Positions 17,601-26,900 of a DNA stretch of 64,000 nucleotides are shown piece by piece (within the stretch, counting starts at the first letter, position 1; each line of letters opens with the position of its first letter). Origin of the DNA: Anaerolineae bacterium (GTDB taxonomy: Bacteria > Chloroflexota > Anaerolineae > Aggregatilineales > UBA2796); contig JAHBVJ010000014.1 of assembly GCA_019637615.1 (NCBI GenBank), positions 124,001 to 188,000 of the forward strand, written 5' to 3'. A program made the position numbers and the translations under genes. The notes below the pieces were generated by a model that was given only the letters and a program-made list of their open reading frames with translations, made no database searches and was not told the DNA's origin.

Positions 17601-18650
17601 ATGGCACCACTAGTTAGCATTATTGTGCCTGTCCGTAATTCACAGCAATACATCAAGGAATTGCTTGACTCTCTATTCGTACAGGATTACCCCAACTTCG
17701 AAATCATTCTCGTTGGCAATGTGGATGACAAGACGTGGCAGCCCATTCAAGACATCATTCAGCGTGGTCAGGTTTGCATTGTGGAAGCACCGCTTCCGCC
17801 GCGTTGGCGAGGGCGCGATAGTAACCTCAAACGTAACGCGGGTGCCCGCTGCGCGCGCGGCGATATTCTCGTATTCACCGATCAAAAAGTACGTCATCCC
17901 TCAAATTGGCTGACGCAGGGTGTCGCGCTATTAGAGGAACATAATGTACCAGCCGTCGCGGGCACGATGATTTCCACACAAACGGAAAGCGCCTCATTCT
18001 GGTCTCGTTTTACGGATGGCGCGCTCGTGAAGCGGAATCCCGAATTTCCGAGCACGCGCTTCCTCACCTCATCCAATTTCGGCTCGGCGGAAAGTCTGCC
18101 GATCACCGCGAACTGGTTTATGACGTGTGAAGCCTATCGGAAAATGGGCGGCTTTCCGGAAAACTTCCGCGACAGCTACGAAGACTATGCAGGCGCGTGG
18201 AAGGCCGTGCGGAACGGAGTAGTCTTCTGCTGCACCAGCAGCCTGAACGTGTATCACCAGCATCGCCTCGATCCGCGCCAGATACAGCGAGAATATATCC
18301 GTTCGGCACGCGGCGCGGCGCAGCTCTTCATGACCTTCACGGACTGCCCGTTCGCGTGGCGTCGCGCGGCGCAAGTGTTAGGGGTCTCGGCGGTCATGTT
18401 GGGCGGCATGGTGGCGCTCATCAAGGGCGTCGTGTTTGCCGAATGGTTCCTGCTGACGGCGATCCTGCCGCTCACGGTAGTGGGCTTGATGGGCGTTTCG
18501 TACCTGAATTACCGGAAAGTGCGTCATTGGCACGGCTTCGTCTTCCCGCTGATCACGCTTTACTTCATCCTCATCTTCACATGGAATTTCTTGGTCAAGA
18601 TTCTGGAAGGTGCGGGCATTCCCGACACAGATCGCTATCTACAGACGTGA
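17601..18650 (+). CDS. Glycosyltransferase family 2, membrane-associated
   Basis: GT-A fold transferase, 349 aa. The ATG is preceded by AAGGAGG. The N-terminal domain starts 'VSIIVPVRNSQQYIKELLDSLFVQDYPNFEIILVGN', the usual GT2 opening. The metal-binding region is unusual: 'GDILVFTDQKV' has D-Q-K where most members have D-x-D. The acceptor region has 'GGFPENFRDSYEDYAGAWKAVRNG', containing the likely catalytic ED. Three hydrophobic segments follow from about residue 255, so it sits at the membrane facing the cytoplasm. It starts a cluster with a GT39-like protein, a flippase and a second GT2, so it probably builds a lipid-linked surface glycan. Confidence 0.9.
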   Translation: MAPLVSIIVPVRNSQQYIKELLDSLFVQDYPNFEIILVGNVDDKTWQPIQDIIQRGQVCIVEAPLPPRWRGRDSNLKRNAGARCARGDILVFTDQKVRHPSNWLTQGVALLEEHNVPAVAGTMISTQTESASFWSRFTDGALVKRNPEFPSTRFLTSSNFGSAESLPITANWFMTCEAYRKMGGFPENFRDSYEDYAGAWKAVRNGVVFCCTSSLNVYHQHRLDPRQIQREYIRSARGAAQLFMTFTDCPFAWRRAAQVLGVSAVMLGGMVALIKGVVFAEWFLLTAILPLTVVGLMGVSYLNYRKVRHWHGFVFPLITLYFILIFTWNFLVKILEGAGIPDTDRYLQT

Positions 18651-18660
18651 AGGAGGTCGC

Positions 18661-20088
18661 TTGAAGAAGTGGCACTGGGTACTCTGCTTTACCATCATCA
18701 TCTTGTCATCGATTGTCATTCGGCTCGGCATGATTACGCGCACACCGTGGGAATGGGACGAACCCGTTTACACGCAGATCGCGCAGGGGGTACAGGATGT
18801 CGGCTACCCTTCCATTCGTGCTGACACGATTGACCAGCGCACACCCTATCTCTACCATCCCCCGTTCCACTTCCTCTTGCTATCGGGCTGGTATCGGCTG
18901 CTAGGGGACAGCACCATCCTGAGCGGTCGCCTGTTGAGCGCAGCCATCGGCGTCACCGTCGTCATCGTGGCGATGCTGATGGTCTACGCGATGACGCGCA
19001 ACCTGACGACGACGGCGATCACGGGCGCGCTGCTGGGGATCGATGGCTGGTTCACCTATTCCAGCAGTCTGGTCAAACTGGATACGGCGGCGGTTTTGCT
19101 AGGGCTGTTGGGATTGTGGTGTTTCCATCTGGCGTTGACGCGGAAACAGTGGCGGTGGGTCATCCTCACGGGGTTGTTCATCGGCGGGGCGACTATCTAC
19201 AAGCATATCGGGGTGATCTTTCTGGTCGTCATCGGCGTCCATTGGCTGCTGACGCGCCAACAACATATCCGGCACGCCCTGATCCTGCTGACGAGCGTCA
19301 TCGTCATCGGCGTCTATGTGGGTGGCATGTACGCCAGTTGGGGCGATACCTACCTTCGCCAATCCACCAACCAGCTTAACCGCAGCACGGGAACATCTAC
19401 CTCGCGCGGGCTGAACTATGGCATGAACGAGGCCATCACCGCGCTCTACAATACGTATTGGGGTTTTGCTGGCAGCATCCTGAGCATCGTGGTCGGCGTC
19501 GGTGCCGCGCTCTACGCGCTCACGCGCCGTCGTCGCGAAGGTTGGCCTACGATTCTGGTCAGTTGGTGCCTGACCGCCGCCGTTTGCTTGGGGCTGCTGA
19601 AACTCCGCAATCCACACTATCTCGTGTTCCTGATCGTGCCTGCCGTATGTATGGTGGCGGTCAGCTTGGAGCATGGTCTACGCGCCGTCTCGACCCGCGT
19701 CTTCAGGGTGAGTCGGTTCGCGCTGGTCGCCTTCGCGGGGCTGCATCTGATGACCCTCTCGCTGCGTGCCATTTTCTTTGACCGCACCAACACTCTATAC
19801 AAGACTCAGCAATTTATCGTCACCAGCATCGACAATTCGGCTACTGTGCTGTCCGAGGAACCGATCTGCGTGTTGATCCCTAATCCGTGTTTCAGGTTCG
19901 GCGTCAATTCAACCGAAGCGCGAGTGCGGCGGGCGAACCCGCAGTACGTGGTCACCTATACGAGCACGACGCAGGGGCCGCCACAAACCAGTGCCATCCA
20001 GAACCTGATTAATCGGGGCGCATCGGTATATGCGATCAAAGGATGGAAAGAAAATATCGTCGTGCTGCAAATTTCCGATGCGCAGTAA
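18661..20088 (+). CDS. GT39/ArnT-like integral membrane glycosyltransferase
   Basis: Multi-pass transferase that uses lipid-linked sugars on the outer side of the membrane, about 475 aa. The TTG at 18661 is preceded by AAGGAGG at proper spacing, overlapping the end of the previous gene, so translation is probably coupled. An ATG at 18610 would overlap it by 40 bases. The first external loop carries the family acidic motif 'TPWEWDEPVYTQIAQG', with the catalytic-type Asp-Glu after W. Around nine to ten hydrophobic segments follow, including 'AVLLGLLGLWCFHLAL' and 'ILLTSVIVIGVYVGGMYASW'. The last ~90 residues are soluble. The transferred sugar cannot be predicted. Confidence 0.85.
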   Translation: MKKWHWVLCFTIIILSSIVIRLGMITRTPWEWDEPVYTQIAQGVQDVGYPSIRADTIDQRTPYLYHPPFHFLLLSGWYRLLGDSTILSGRLLSAAIGVTVVIVAMLMVYAMTRNLTTTAITGALLGIDGWFTYSSSLVKLDTAAVLLGLLGLWCFHLALTRKQWRWVILTGLFIGGATIYKHIGVIFLVVIGVHWLLTRQQHIRHALILLTSVIVIGVYVGGMYASWGDTYLRQSTNQLNRSTGTSTSRGLNYGMNEAITALYNTYWGFAGSILSIVVGVGAALYALTRRRREGWPTILVSWCLTAAVCLGLLKLRNPHYLVFLIVPAVCMVAVSLEHGLRAVSTRVFRVSRFALVAFAGLHLMTLSLRAIFFDRTNTLYKTQQFIVTSIDNSATVLSEEPICVLIPNPCFRFGVNSTEARVRRANPQYVVTYTSTTQGPPQTSAIQNLINRGASVYAIKGWKENIVVLQISDAQ

Positions 20089-20120
20089 TGGCATACCGTC
20101 AGCAGAGGAGTTGAGCAGCC

Positions 20121-21449
20121 ATGCAGAGATTTATCCTGAGTAGTTGGACGACGCTGTTCAACCAAGTCGTGACGCATGTTCGTGTTCCGCTGCATCGCAA
20201 CGCCTATCTGCTGGCCTTTAGCACGGCGGCGACGGCGGGTCTTGGCGCGTTGTACTGGGTCTTAGCTGCCCGCCGCTATCCCGCCGCAGAGGTAGGGCTG
20301 CATTCCGCCGTCGTGGCAACGGTGATGTTCCTCTCCGGGCTGGCGCAGTTCGATCTCGTCAATGTGCTCAACCGTTTTGTGCCGAGCGTAGGGCGTGCTG
20401 TCGGGCGTTTGGTCAAGTACAGTTACTTGCTGACGTTGGTCGCTTCCGCTGCTGCCGCGCTCATCTTCGCGGTCGGGGAGCCGATCTGGACGCCGGAGCG
20501 CAGCATCCTCGAAACCAACGCGCCCTATCTAACGTGGTTCGCCTTCGCAGTCATGGCATGGTCGATCTTTTCGCTGCAAGACAGCGTGCTGATCGGGCTG
20601 CGCAGCACCACTTGGGTGCCTATCGAAAATATCGTCACCAGCGGTCTACGCGTGGTGATGCTGGTCTTGTTCGCGACTCTGATCCCGCAATATGGGATTC
20701 TGGCGTCGTGGAGCATTCCGCTGTTCCTCGCCATTATCCCGATCAACTACCTGATCTTCCGACGGCTGATTCCGGCGCATGTGATCAGTCAGAAGAAATC
20801 CTCGGCGGACTTGCCGGTTCGCCCGATTGCGACCTTCGCGGCGAGCAACTACGTCGGCACCTTGTTCTTCCTGATCTCGACGCTGCTGCTGCCGTTGATC
20901 GTGGTCAGCCGCGCGGGTGCGGAAGCCAACGCCTACTTTTACATGGTGTGGGTGCTGCGCGGCTCACTCGATCTGATCCCGATGAACATGGCGTTATCGC
21001 TCACCACCGAGGGCGCGATCGATCAGGCGAAGATGCCGCAGTTCATGCGCCAGATGTGGACGCAAATGCTGCGGCTGATGCTGCCCGTCGTGTTGATCAT
21101 CTTCATCGGCGCGGAGCCAATTCTCGCCATTTTCGGGGCGTCCTACAGCGCGGCGGGGGCAACCTTGCTCCGCTTGGTGGCGCTGACGGTGTTCCCCAAG
21201 ACCATTATCATCCTTTTCCTGAGCGCGGCGAGGGTGTTTCACCAATCGAAGCGCATTATCGCGATACAGGGGTGGTTATCCGTGTTAATTCTCGGTCTCA
21301 GTTTTCCGCTGCTCGACTGGTTGGGCATCACGGGCGTCGGGATCGCGTGGTTGATCAGCCATACGCTGGTCGCCGCCGTCCTGCTAGTGATGCAGCTCCG
21401 GGTGAGGGCTAAACAATCCGCCACGCAAGGCACCCGCTTTGTGCCATGA
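20121..21449 (+). CDS. Polysaccharide flippase (Wzx/MATE-like oligosaccharide exporter)
   Basis: Integral membrane protein, 442 aa, with 12 or more hydrophobic segments and no large soluble part. GAGGAG precedes the ATG at 20121. The N-terminus is 'LLAFSTAATAGLGALYWVLAARRYPAAEVGLHSAVVATVMFLSGLAQFDL', typical of Wzx-type flippases of the polysaccharide_synt family. Later 'AGATLLRLVALTVFPKTIIILFLSAARVFHQSK' is also in keeping. It lies 32 bp after the GT39-like gene and 30 bp before a GT2 gene. It would move lipid-linked glycan units outward for the polymerising or decorating enzymes of the cluster. Confidence 0.85.
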   Translation: MQRFILSSWTTLFNQVVTHVRVPLHRNAYLLAFSTAATAGLGALYWVLAARRYPAAEVGLHSAVVATVMFLSGLAQFDLVNVLNRFVPSVGRAVGRLVKYSYLLTLVASAAAALIFAVGEPIWTPERSILETNAPYLTWFAFAVMAWSIFSLQDSVLIGLRSTTWVPIENIVTSGLRVVMLVLFATLIPQYGILASWSIPLFLAIIPINYLIFRRLIPAHVISQKKSSADLPVRPIATFAASNYVGTLFFLISTLLLPLIVVSRAGAEANAYFYMVWVLRGSLDLIPMNMALSLTTEGAIDQAKMPQFMRQMWTQMLRLMLPVVLIIFIGAEPILAIFGASYSAAGATLLRLVALTVFPKTIIILFLSAARVFHQSKRIIAIQGWLSVLILGLSFPLLDWLGITGVGIAWLISHTLVAAVLLVMQLRVRAKQSATQGTRFVP

Positions 21450-21479
21450 TCCATCGCATTTCCGAAAAAAGGGGTTCTC

Positions 21480-22481
21480 ATGACAGAAACGATTGATCGA
21501 CAACGCCATCCGGCACCTGACACACCACCGCGCGTCAGCATCGGGCTGCCTGTCTACAATGGTGAACGTTTCATCGGGCAAGCCATCGAAGCACTGCTGA
21601 CGCAAACTTACCGCGATTTCGAGCTGATCGTCTGCGACAATGGCTCCACCGACCGCACCATCGACATTATCCGTCAGTACGCCAAGCGCGATCCTCGCCT
21701 CCGCTTTTATCAGAATCCACACAACCTCGGCTGGTGGGGCAACTACAACCGCGCCTTCGAACTGGCGACGGGCGAATTTTTCATGTGGAACGCGGACGAC
21801 GATCTGCGCGCGCCGACCTTCATCGAGCGCTGCCTTGCGCCGCTTGAGCACGACCCGTGGGCGATCCTGTGCTACGCGCAGACCAAGCTGATCGATAGCC
21901 AAGGCTGCGAAATCCCGCGCGATGCGCAGCGGCGGGGCTATTACATCGACCATGCGGGCAATCTCTTACGGATGCGCAATGCCGAACCACTGGATAAGCG
22001 GCTCGATTCCCCGCATCTCGTTGATCGCTTCCGCGACATCGTTCTGAAAACCAATTTCTGTCATGAGCAGTACGGCCTGATCCGCCGTGAAGTGCTGGCG
22101 AAAACCAACCTGATGCAAAACTATTACGGCTCAGATAAAGCCATGCTGGCGCAACTCAGCCTGCTCGGTCGCTTTACGTCCGTGCCAGAGCCGTTGTTCA
22201 GCAGCCGCCGTCATATCGAACAATCCAGCAACATCGTCTCTGCGCGCGACCGTGCCATCTGGTCAGGAGCCACTACCAAGCTCAAAAATTCGCTCCGCCC
22301 GCGCACGATGGTGTTTCAGGGCTGTTTAGAGGCTGCCCTAAAAACGCCGATGACGCCTTCGGAGCGCATCGCTTGCGTCTGGATCGTCCTGCGCTATCTC
22401 ACTGTTGCCGACAAATGGCTGATGATGTTCGAGGAGATGACGGGCTGGAAGAAACGTAAATTGCTCAAACACGTTAGCTAG
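21480..22481 (+). CDS. Glycosyltransferase family 2
   Basis: Soluble GT-A transferase, 333 aa. It opens with 'RVSIGLPVYNGERFIGQAIEALLTQTYRDFELIVCDNGSTDRT', a textbook GT2 nucleotide-binding half. The metal-binding DxD is in 'FFMWNADDDLRAP'. Further along, 'TNFCHEQYGLIRREVL' and 'GSDKAMLAQLSLLG' match the acceptor domain of GT2 proteins from polysaccharide clusters. No transmembrane helix is visible. It is the fourth gene of the cluster and probably adds a sugar to the lipid-linked glycan. Confidence 0.92.
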   Translation: MTETIDRQRHPAPDTPPRVSIGLPVYNGERFIGQAIEALLTQTYRDFELIVCDNGSTDRTIDIIRQYAKRDPRLRFYQNPHNLGWWGNYNRAFELATGEFFMWNADDDLRAPTFIERCLAPLEHDPWAILCYAQTKLIDSQGCEIPRDAQRRGYYIDHAGNLLRMRNAEPLDKRLDSPHLVDRFRDIVLKTNFCHEQYGLIRREVLAKTNLMQNYYGSDKAMLAQLSLLGRFTSVPEPLFSSRRHIEQSSNIVSARDRAIWSGATTKLKNSLRPRTMVFQGCLEAALKTPMTPSERIACVWIVLRYLTVADKWLMMFEEMTGWKKRKLLKHVS

Positions 22482-22569
22482 GAAACGCGCCCCATTGTTT
22501 GTAACCGCTTGGTTGGAGCGTAGCGGGAGAGTGGTGCGCAGCAGCTAACACATCGGAAAGGAACCAAGC

Positions 22570-23865
22570 GTGAGTCTTTTGACCAACAAAGTACTTCTTG
22601 GCGTGTTGGCGGTATTCATGATCGTTGGTGCGCGACCATCTCAGATAATTGCTCAAACAACGGGCTTTACCATCACCCAAGTGGAAGCGCCGATCCGCTA
22701 CGGCGGTGCGTCTACCAACGCGGAGATTGCCTATCACAACAACGCGGTCTATGTGGCCTACACCGATACCGACTATATGCTCACCGTAGCACGGCGCGAT
22801 AACCTCACGGGCGAGTGGACAAAAGCCACCCGGATCGACCGCACCTTGGGGATCGCTGATCCGAGCCACAATCAGATCGCGCTGGCGATTGACGGCGATG
22901 GCTACATTCATGTGTGGTACGGGATGCATGATTTTCACGGAATCCGTTACGCGCGTTCCAACCAGCCCGATGACGTGACGAGCGGGTTCACCAAGCATCG
23001 GGAGGAATTCCCCAATGCCAGCGAAAGCTATACGTATCCAAACGCGGCGTCGGCTCCCAACGGTGACATCTATTTCAGCATTCGCAATCAAGGTCGGTTG
23101 CTGCCGCTGTTTCGTTGGGATAACACGCTGAAGACTTGGCAAGAAATCGTCGTATTTGCCGATGGGCGCGCCAACAAAAACGATGGGCAAATTTACACGC
23201 CTTACCTGCCGTGGCTGTTCGTAGACAGCGACAACAACGTTCACATCAAATGGGATTGGGCGTTCGGAACGGCGCGCAGTGAGCGTCATCTCGGCTCCTA
23301 CGCGCTGTACAAACCGAGCACAGGCCAGTTTTACCGCGCGGATGGGACTCCCTATCAACTCCCTATCACCGTGGATACAGCGGATATTTTCCAGCCGATG
23401 CCCGACGGCGTGACATGGAATGATGAAGGCATCGCCCTGAGCGATTTAGCCGTTGACAGCAATCATCAGCCGATCATCTCCTATGCGTTTTCGCCGGACG
23501 GATCGAGCGACCATTGGCAGCATCGTGTCGCGCGCTGGGACGGCACGCGTTGGACGCAAACCGTGCTCACCGACAATACCCAGAAATGGTATAAGAATTT
23601 CCTCGTCACGAACCACGAGGCAGGCACGAATCTGGTGAGTATTTACTACTATGCGCGGACGAACGCAGGCACGGAAATGTGGACTTCGTTCGATCAGGGG
23701 CTAACGTGGTCGGCCTCCACACTGATCTATGCCCGCAACGTGGATGGAGCCATCGGCACGCTGCCTAATGAGCATGTGTTACTCCACTTAAGCAGTCGTG
23801 AGCAGAAACTTGGTTCCGAATTGAGCCTGCTTCAGTTCGGCGTAGGCGACGTATCTCAGCCGTAG
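22570..23865 (+). CDS. Secreted BNR-repeat (BNR_4) protein, possible carbohydrate-active enzyme
   Basis: Exported beta-propeller-like protein, 431 aa, starting at a GTG with AAAGGAA upstream. The signal peptide is 'LLGVLAVFMIVGARPSQIIA'. The body fits the BNR repeat-containing family: 'EIAYHNNAVYVAYTD', 'DPSHNQIALAIDGDGYIHVWYGMHDFHGIRYARS', 'YPNAASAPNGDIYFSIRNQG' and 'HRVARWDGTRWTQTVL'. Some relatives are polysaccharide lyases or sialidase-like enzymes, but no catalytic residues can be assigned by eye. It closes the glycan cluster and may trim or bind the exported polysaccharide. Confidence 0.8.
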   Translation: MSLLTNKVLLGVLAVFMIVGARPSQIIAQTTGFTITQVEAPIRYGGASTNAEIAYHNNAVYVAYTDTDYMLTVARRDNLTGEWTKATRIDRTLGIADPSHNQIALAIDGDGYIHVWYGMHDFHGIRYARSNQPDDVTSGFTKHREEFPNASESYTYPNAASAPNGDIYFSIRNQGRLLPLFRWDNTLKTWQEIVVFADGRANKNDGQIYTPYLPWLFVDSDNNVHIKWDWAFGTARSERHLGSYALYKPSTGQFYRADGTPYQLPITVDTADIFQPMPDGVTWNDEGIALSDLAVDSNHQPIISYAFSPDGSSDHWQHRVARWDGTRWTQTVLTDNTQKWYKNFLVTNHEAGTNLVSIYYYARTNAGTEMWTSFDQGLTWSASTLIYARNVDGAIGTLPNEHVLLHLSSREQKLGSELSLLQFGVGDVSQP

Positions 23866-23929
23866 GGCAATCGCCCCCGATGCATTGCGTAATGATAGCG
23901 GACTGTCACCGCGTTCGGTCTATACAATG

Positions 23930-23961
23930 TCCTCAACGGCGTAATACGTTGAGGATTTTTT
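23930..23961 (+). terminator. Terminator-shaped hairpin overlapping the ribosome site of the A2M gene
   Basis: A perfect 9-bp stem (TCCTCAACG 23930-23938, CGTTGAGGA 23947-23955) with an 8-base loop and then six T residues to 23961. The next base is the A of the start codon of the alpha-2-macroglobulin gene. The right arm contains the GAGG Shine-Dalgarno sequence. Confidence 0.75.
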
Positions 23962-26900
23962 ATGAGACACGCTAAAAAGAAAGTCTTATCCAGCCTCGTC
24001 GCCATCATCGTAGCCCTCACCGCGTTAACCCTTATTTTTACGAACCAACAACCGATTTATGGACAGGGCGACGGCGTGCTGCCGTGGGTGGTCGATACTG
24101 TCCCCGCACGTGGTGAAGAACTCGCCGTTGACAGCGACATCACGTTAACCTTCAACGCCGTCATGAACCGCCCCAGTGTGGAAGCGGCCTTTCGCGTCTC
24201 GCCCGCCGCGTCCGGCACCTTCCGCTGGCAGGACGACAGCACCGTCAGTTTCGTCCCCGACAAGCCGTTGGATCGCGAAACGGCCTATATTTTCGAGGTG
24301 GATAGCAACGCGCGGAGCATCGATGGCCTCGCGCTGCGCGATACTTTCGTCCTCAAGCTGCACACCACGGGCTACTTGACCGTCACACAGTTCCTGCCGC
24401 AAGCCGAAGGCGTCAGCGTCGAACTCAAGCCGACGATCACGCTGGTGTTCAACCGTCCTGTGGTGGCGTTGGGCACCGCCGAGCAGATGCAGAGCTACGC
24501 GCCGCCCTTCCAGAGCAACCCCTCGATGAAGGGCTTCGGGGAATGGCTGACCACCTCGATCTACAGCTTCAAGCCGAGCGAAAACTTGGCACAGGGCACG
24601 GATTACACCATCACCGTCCCCACAGGGCTGACTGATGTCAGTGGGAGCACCGTCAAAGAAGCGCTGACCTTTCATTTCAAGACGATTTCTAAAGCGCCGA
24701 TTCGACCGAAATCCTTTGCCATTCATTACCTCTCGCCCGAAGACGGACGCGCGGGCATCTTCCTTACGCCGCTGATCCGCGTGGGCTTTGACGGGCCAGC
24801 GGATACGGCCTCGGCAGAAGCGGGCTTCTCGCTCATCGGCCCCGATGGGCGCGTGATCCCCGGCACCTTCGAGTGGAAGGACAAAAATCACTACGAGATG
24901 CGCTTCCGGCCGAGTGAACGGCTGGAATATTCCACCCGCTACACCATCAAAATGGATCGCACCAACGTCCGCAGCAAAACTGGACTACCCCTGATCACCA
25001 ACGCCAAGGCCACCTTCACCACGCTGAATAAGCCGGAGATCGTCCGTACCAGCCCCGATGACGGCACGTTGGTCGATCCCACCGCGTCGTTGAATTTTCT
25101 GTTCAACACGCCGATGAAGCTGGATGACTTCGCCAGCCGCATCGACATTGTGCCCAAAACGCCGTTCGCCGTGCTGGATTCCGACATCAGTCAGGACTTC
25201 ACGACGGTACGCGTACAGTTCAGCAAGCTGCCTAGCACGATCTACACCGTCACGCTGAACACCAAAGGCATGGTCGATATTTGGGGGACGCCGCTGATCG
25301 TCAAGCGCGCGGATAAAGCCCAGATTTATCGGCTGGTGGACGACGACAAGCTCCAGATTCGCTTCGTGACCAGTTCGCTCGGTTCCGCGATCTCGCTGGA
25401 GACGAACGGGCAAGAAATGGGCTTGTACAACGCCTATCACCAGACCCGCGTTTTTGTCACGCACCGCAACATCAACACGGTGGGCATGGTGCTATACAAC
25501 TGGTCGCTGTCCAAATTCCTGAACGCGAACAGCAACGGCGCGCTTGGCCCCGACGCGACGGAAACGCTGCTGCGCCGCTGGGTCGTGCCCGTCTACAACC
25601 CGCCCAACGTCATGCGCTATGACCTGCTCTCCATTACCACCGACGGCATCAGCGTCGGGCAAGCGGGCAACGTGGTATGTGTCGAAGCCGCGCCTTCCAG
25701 TCTCGCCGTCGGGCAGCAAGTCCGTGTAGTGCGCCGCGAAGTGCCAGCCGACGAGACGCAGACGCCCGGTGCGCCCGCGCCGCTCAATGTGCGCAACAAA
25801 CCGGGGATGCAAGATACCGTCGTCGTCGGTCAAGCGCCCAATGGCAGCGATTTCGCCGTGCTGGACGGCCCCGTGTGCGCGGATCGCTATGTGTGGTGGC
25901 GCGTGCAAAGCGCTGACGGCGCGCTTGACGGCTGGATCGCGGAAGGCGACCTCAAGCAGCCCTATGTCGTCCCGCTGACCGATCAAGCCACGCCCGCAGT
26001 CACCACGCCGACGCCAACCCCGATCACGGGTGTCGCTGCACCAATCACGGTTCCGGCGGGGCATCTGCAACCCGGCATCTACCGCATCGAGATGCAAGCG
26101 CCGGACATCGCCAACAACAGCCGTCAGATTTCGCACCTGATGCTGGTGGCGACGGATAACATCACGCTCAAGATCGCGCAGCGGGAAGCGCTGGCATGGG
26201 TCACCGATCTCAAATCCGGCGAACCAGCGGCAGGCTTAAGCGTCCAGTTCTACCGCCTGTGGCAGCTACGCACCGGACAGCAAGTGCGGCCTTTTGGCCC
26301 GCCTGTGCAAACCGATAAAAACGGCCTCGCGCGCTTGGATACGTCTGTGAATCTCTATCCCGCTGGCGAGGTGATCTACGCGGCCATCAACAGCGACGGA
26401 CACTTCGGCGTCGCGTCGTCAATCTGGACGCAGGGCATCGACGCGGGCGATTTCCAGCAGCCCACCATGTTCAACAGCCGCGATCTCGCGCTGTACCTGT
26501 ACACGGATCGCCGCCTATACCGCCCCGGCGAAAAAGTCTACTTCAGGGGCACGCTCCGCCAGCGCACGGATGCGGTCTACGGCCTCACCGACAAAACGAT
26601 GATGCCCGTGGAGATCATCGATCCCTTCAACCAGACCATCTACAGCAAAAAACTGCCCATCAACGAGTACGGCAGTTTCTCCGACAGCTTCACCATCGAC
26701 GCGGGCGGGCAGTTAGGCGAATATCGCATCATCGCGCGCCCCAACAAGCCCGATCCCACGCCAACGCCAAGCATGACGCCGACCACAGTCAGTGCGACGC
26801 CCGCTAAGGATGGCACACCCCTCCCGACGCCTTACTCCCCTCCGCTGGCTGCTACGCCAACGCAGATTCCCCTCTACGAGATGCCCGTACAGCAGGCGCG

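Noticed and set aside
17426..17617. 63-codon plus-strand frame before the glycosyltransferase
   Set aside because: No ribosome site, no recognisable composition and overlaps the strong ribosome site of the GT2 gene.
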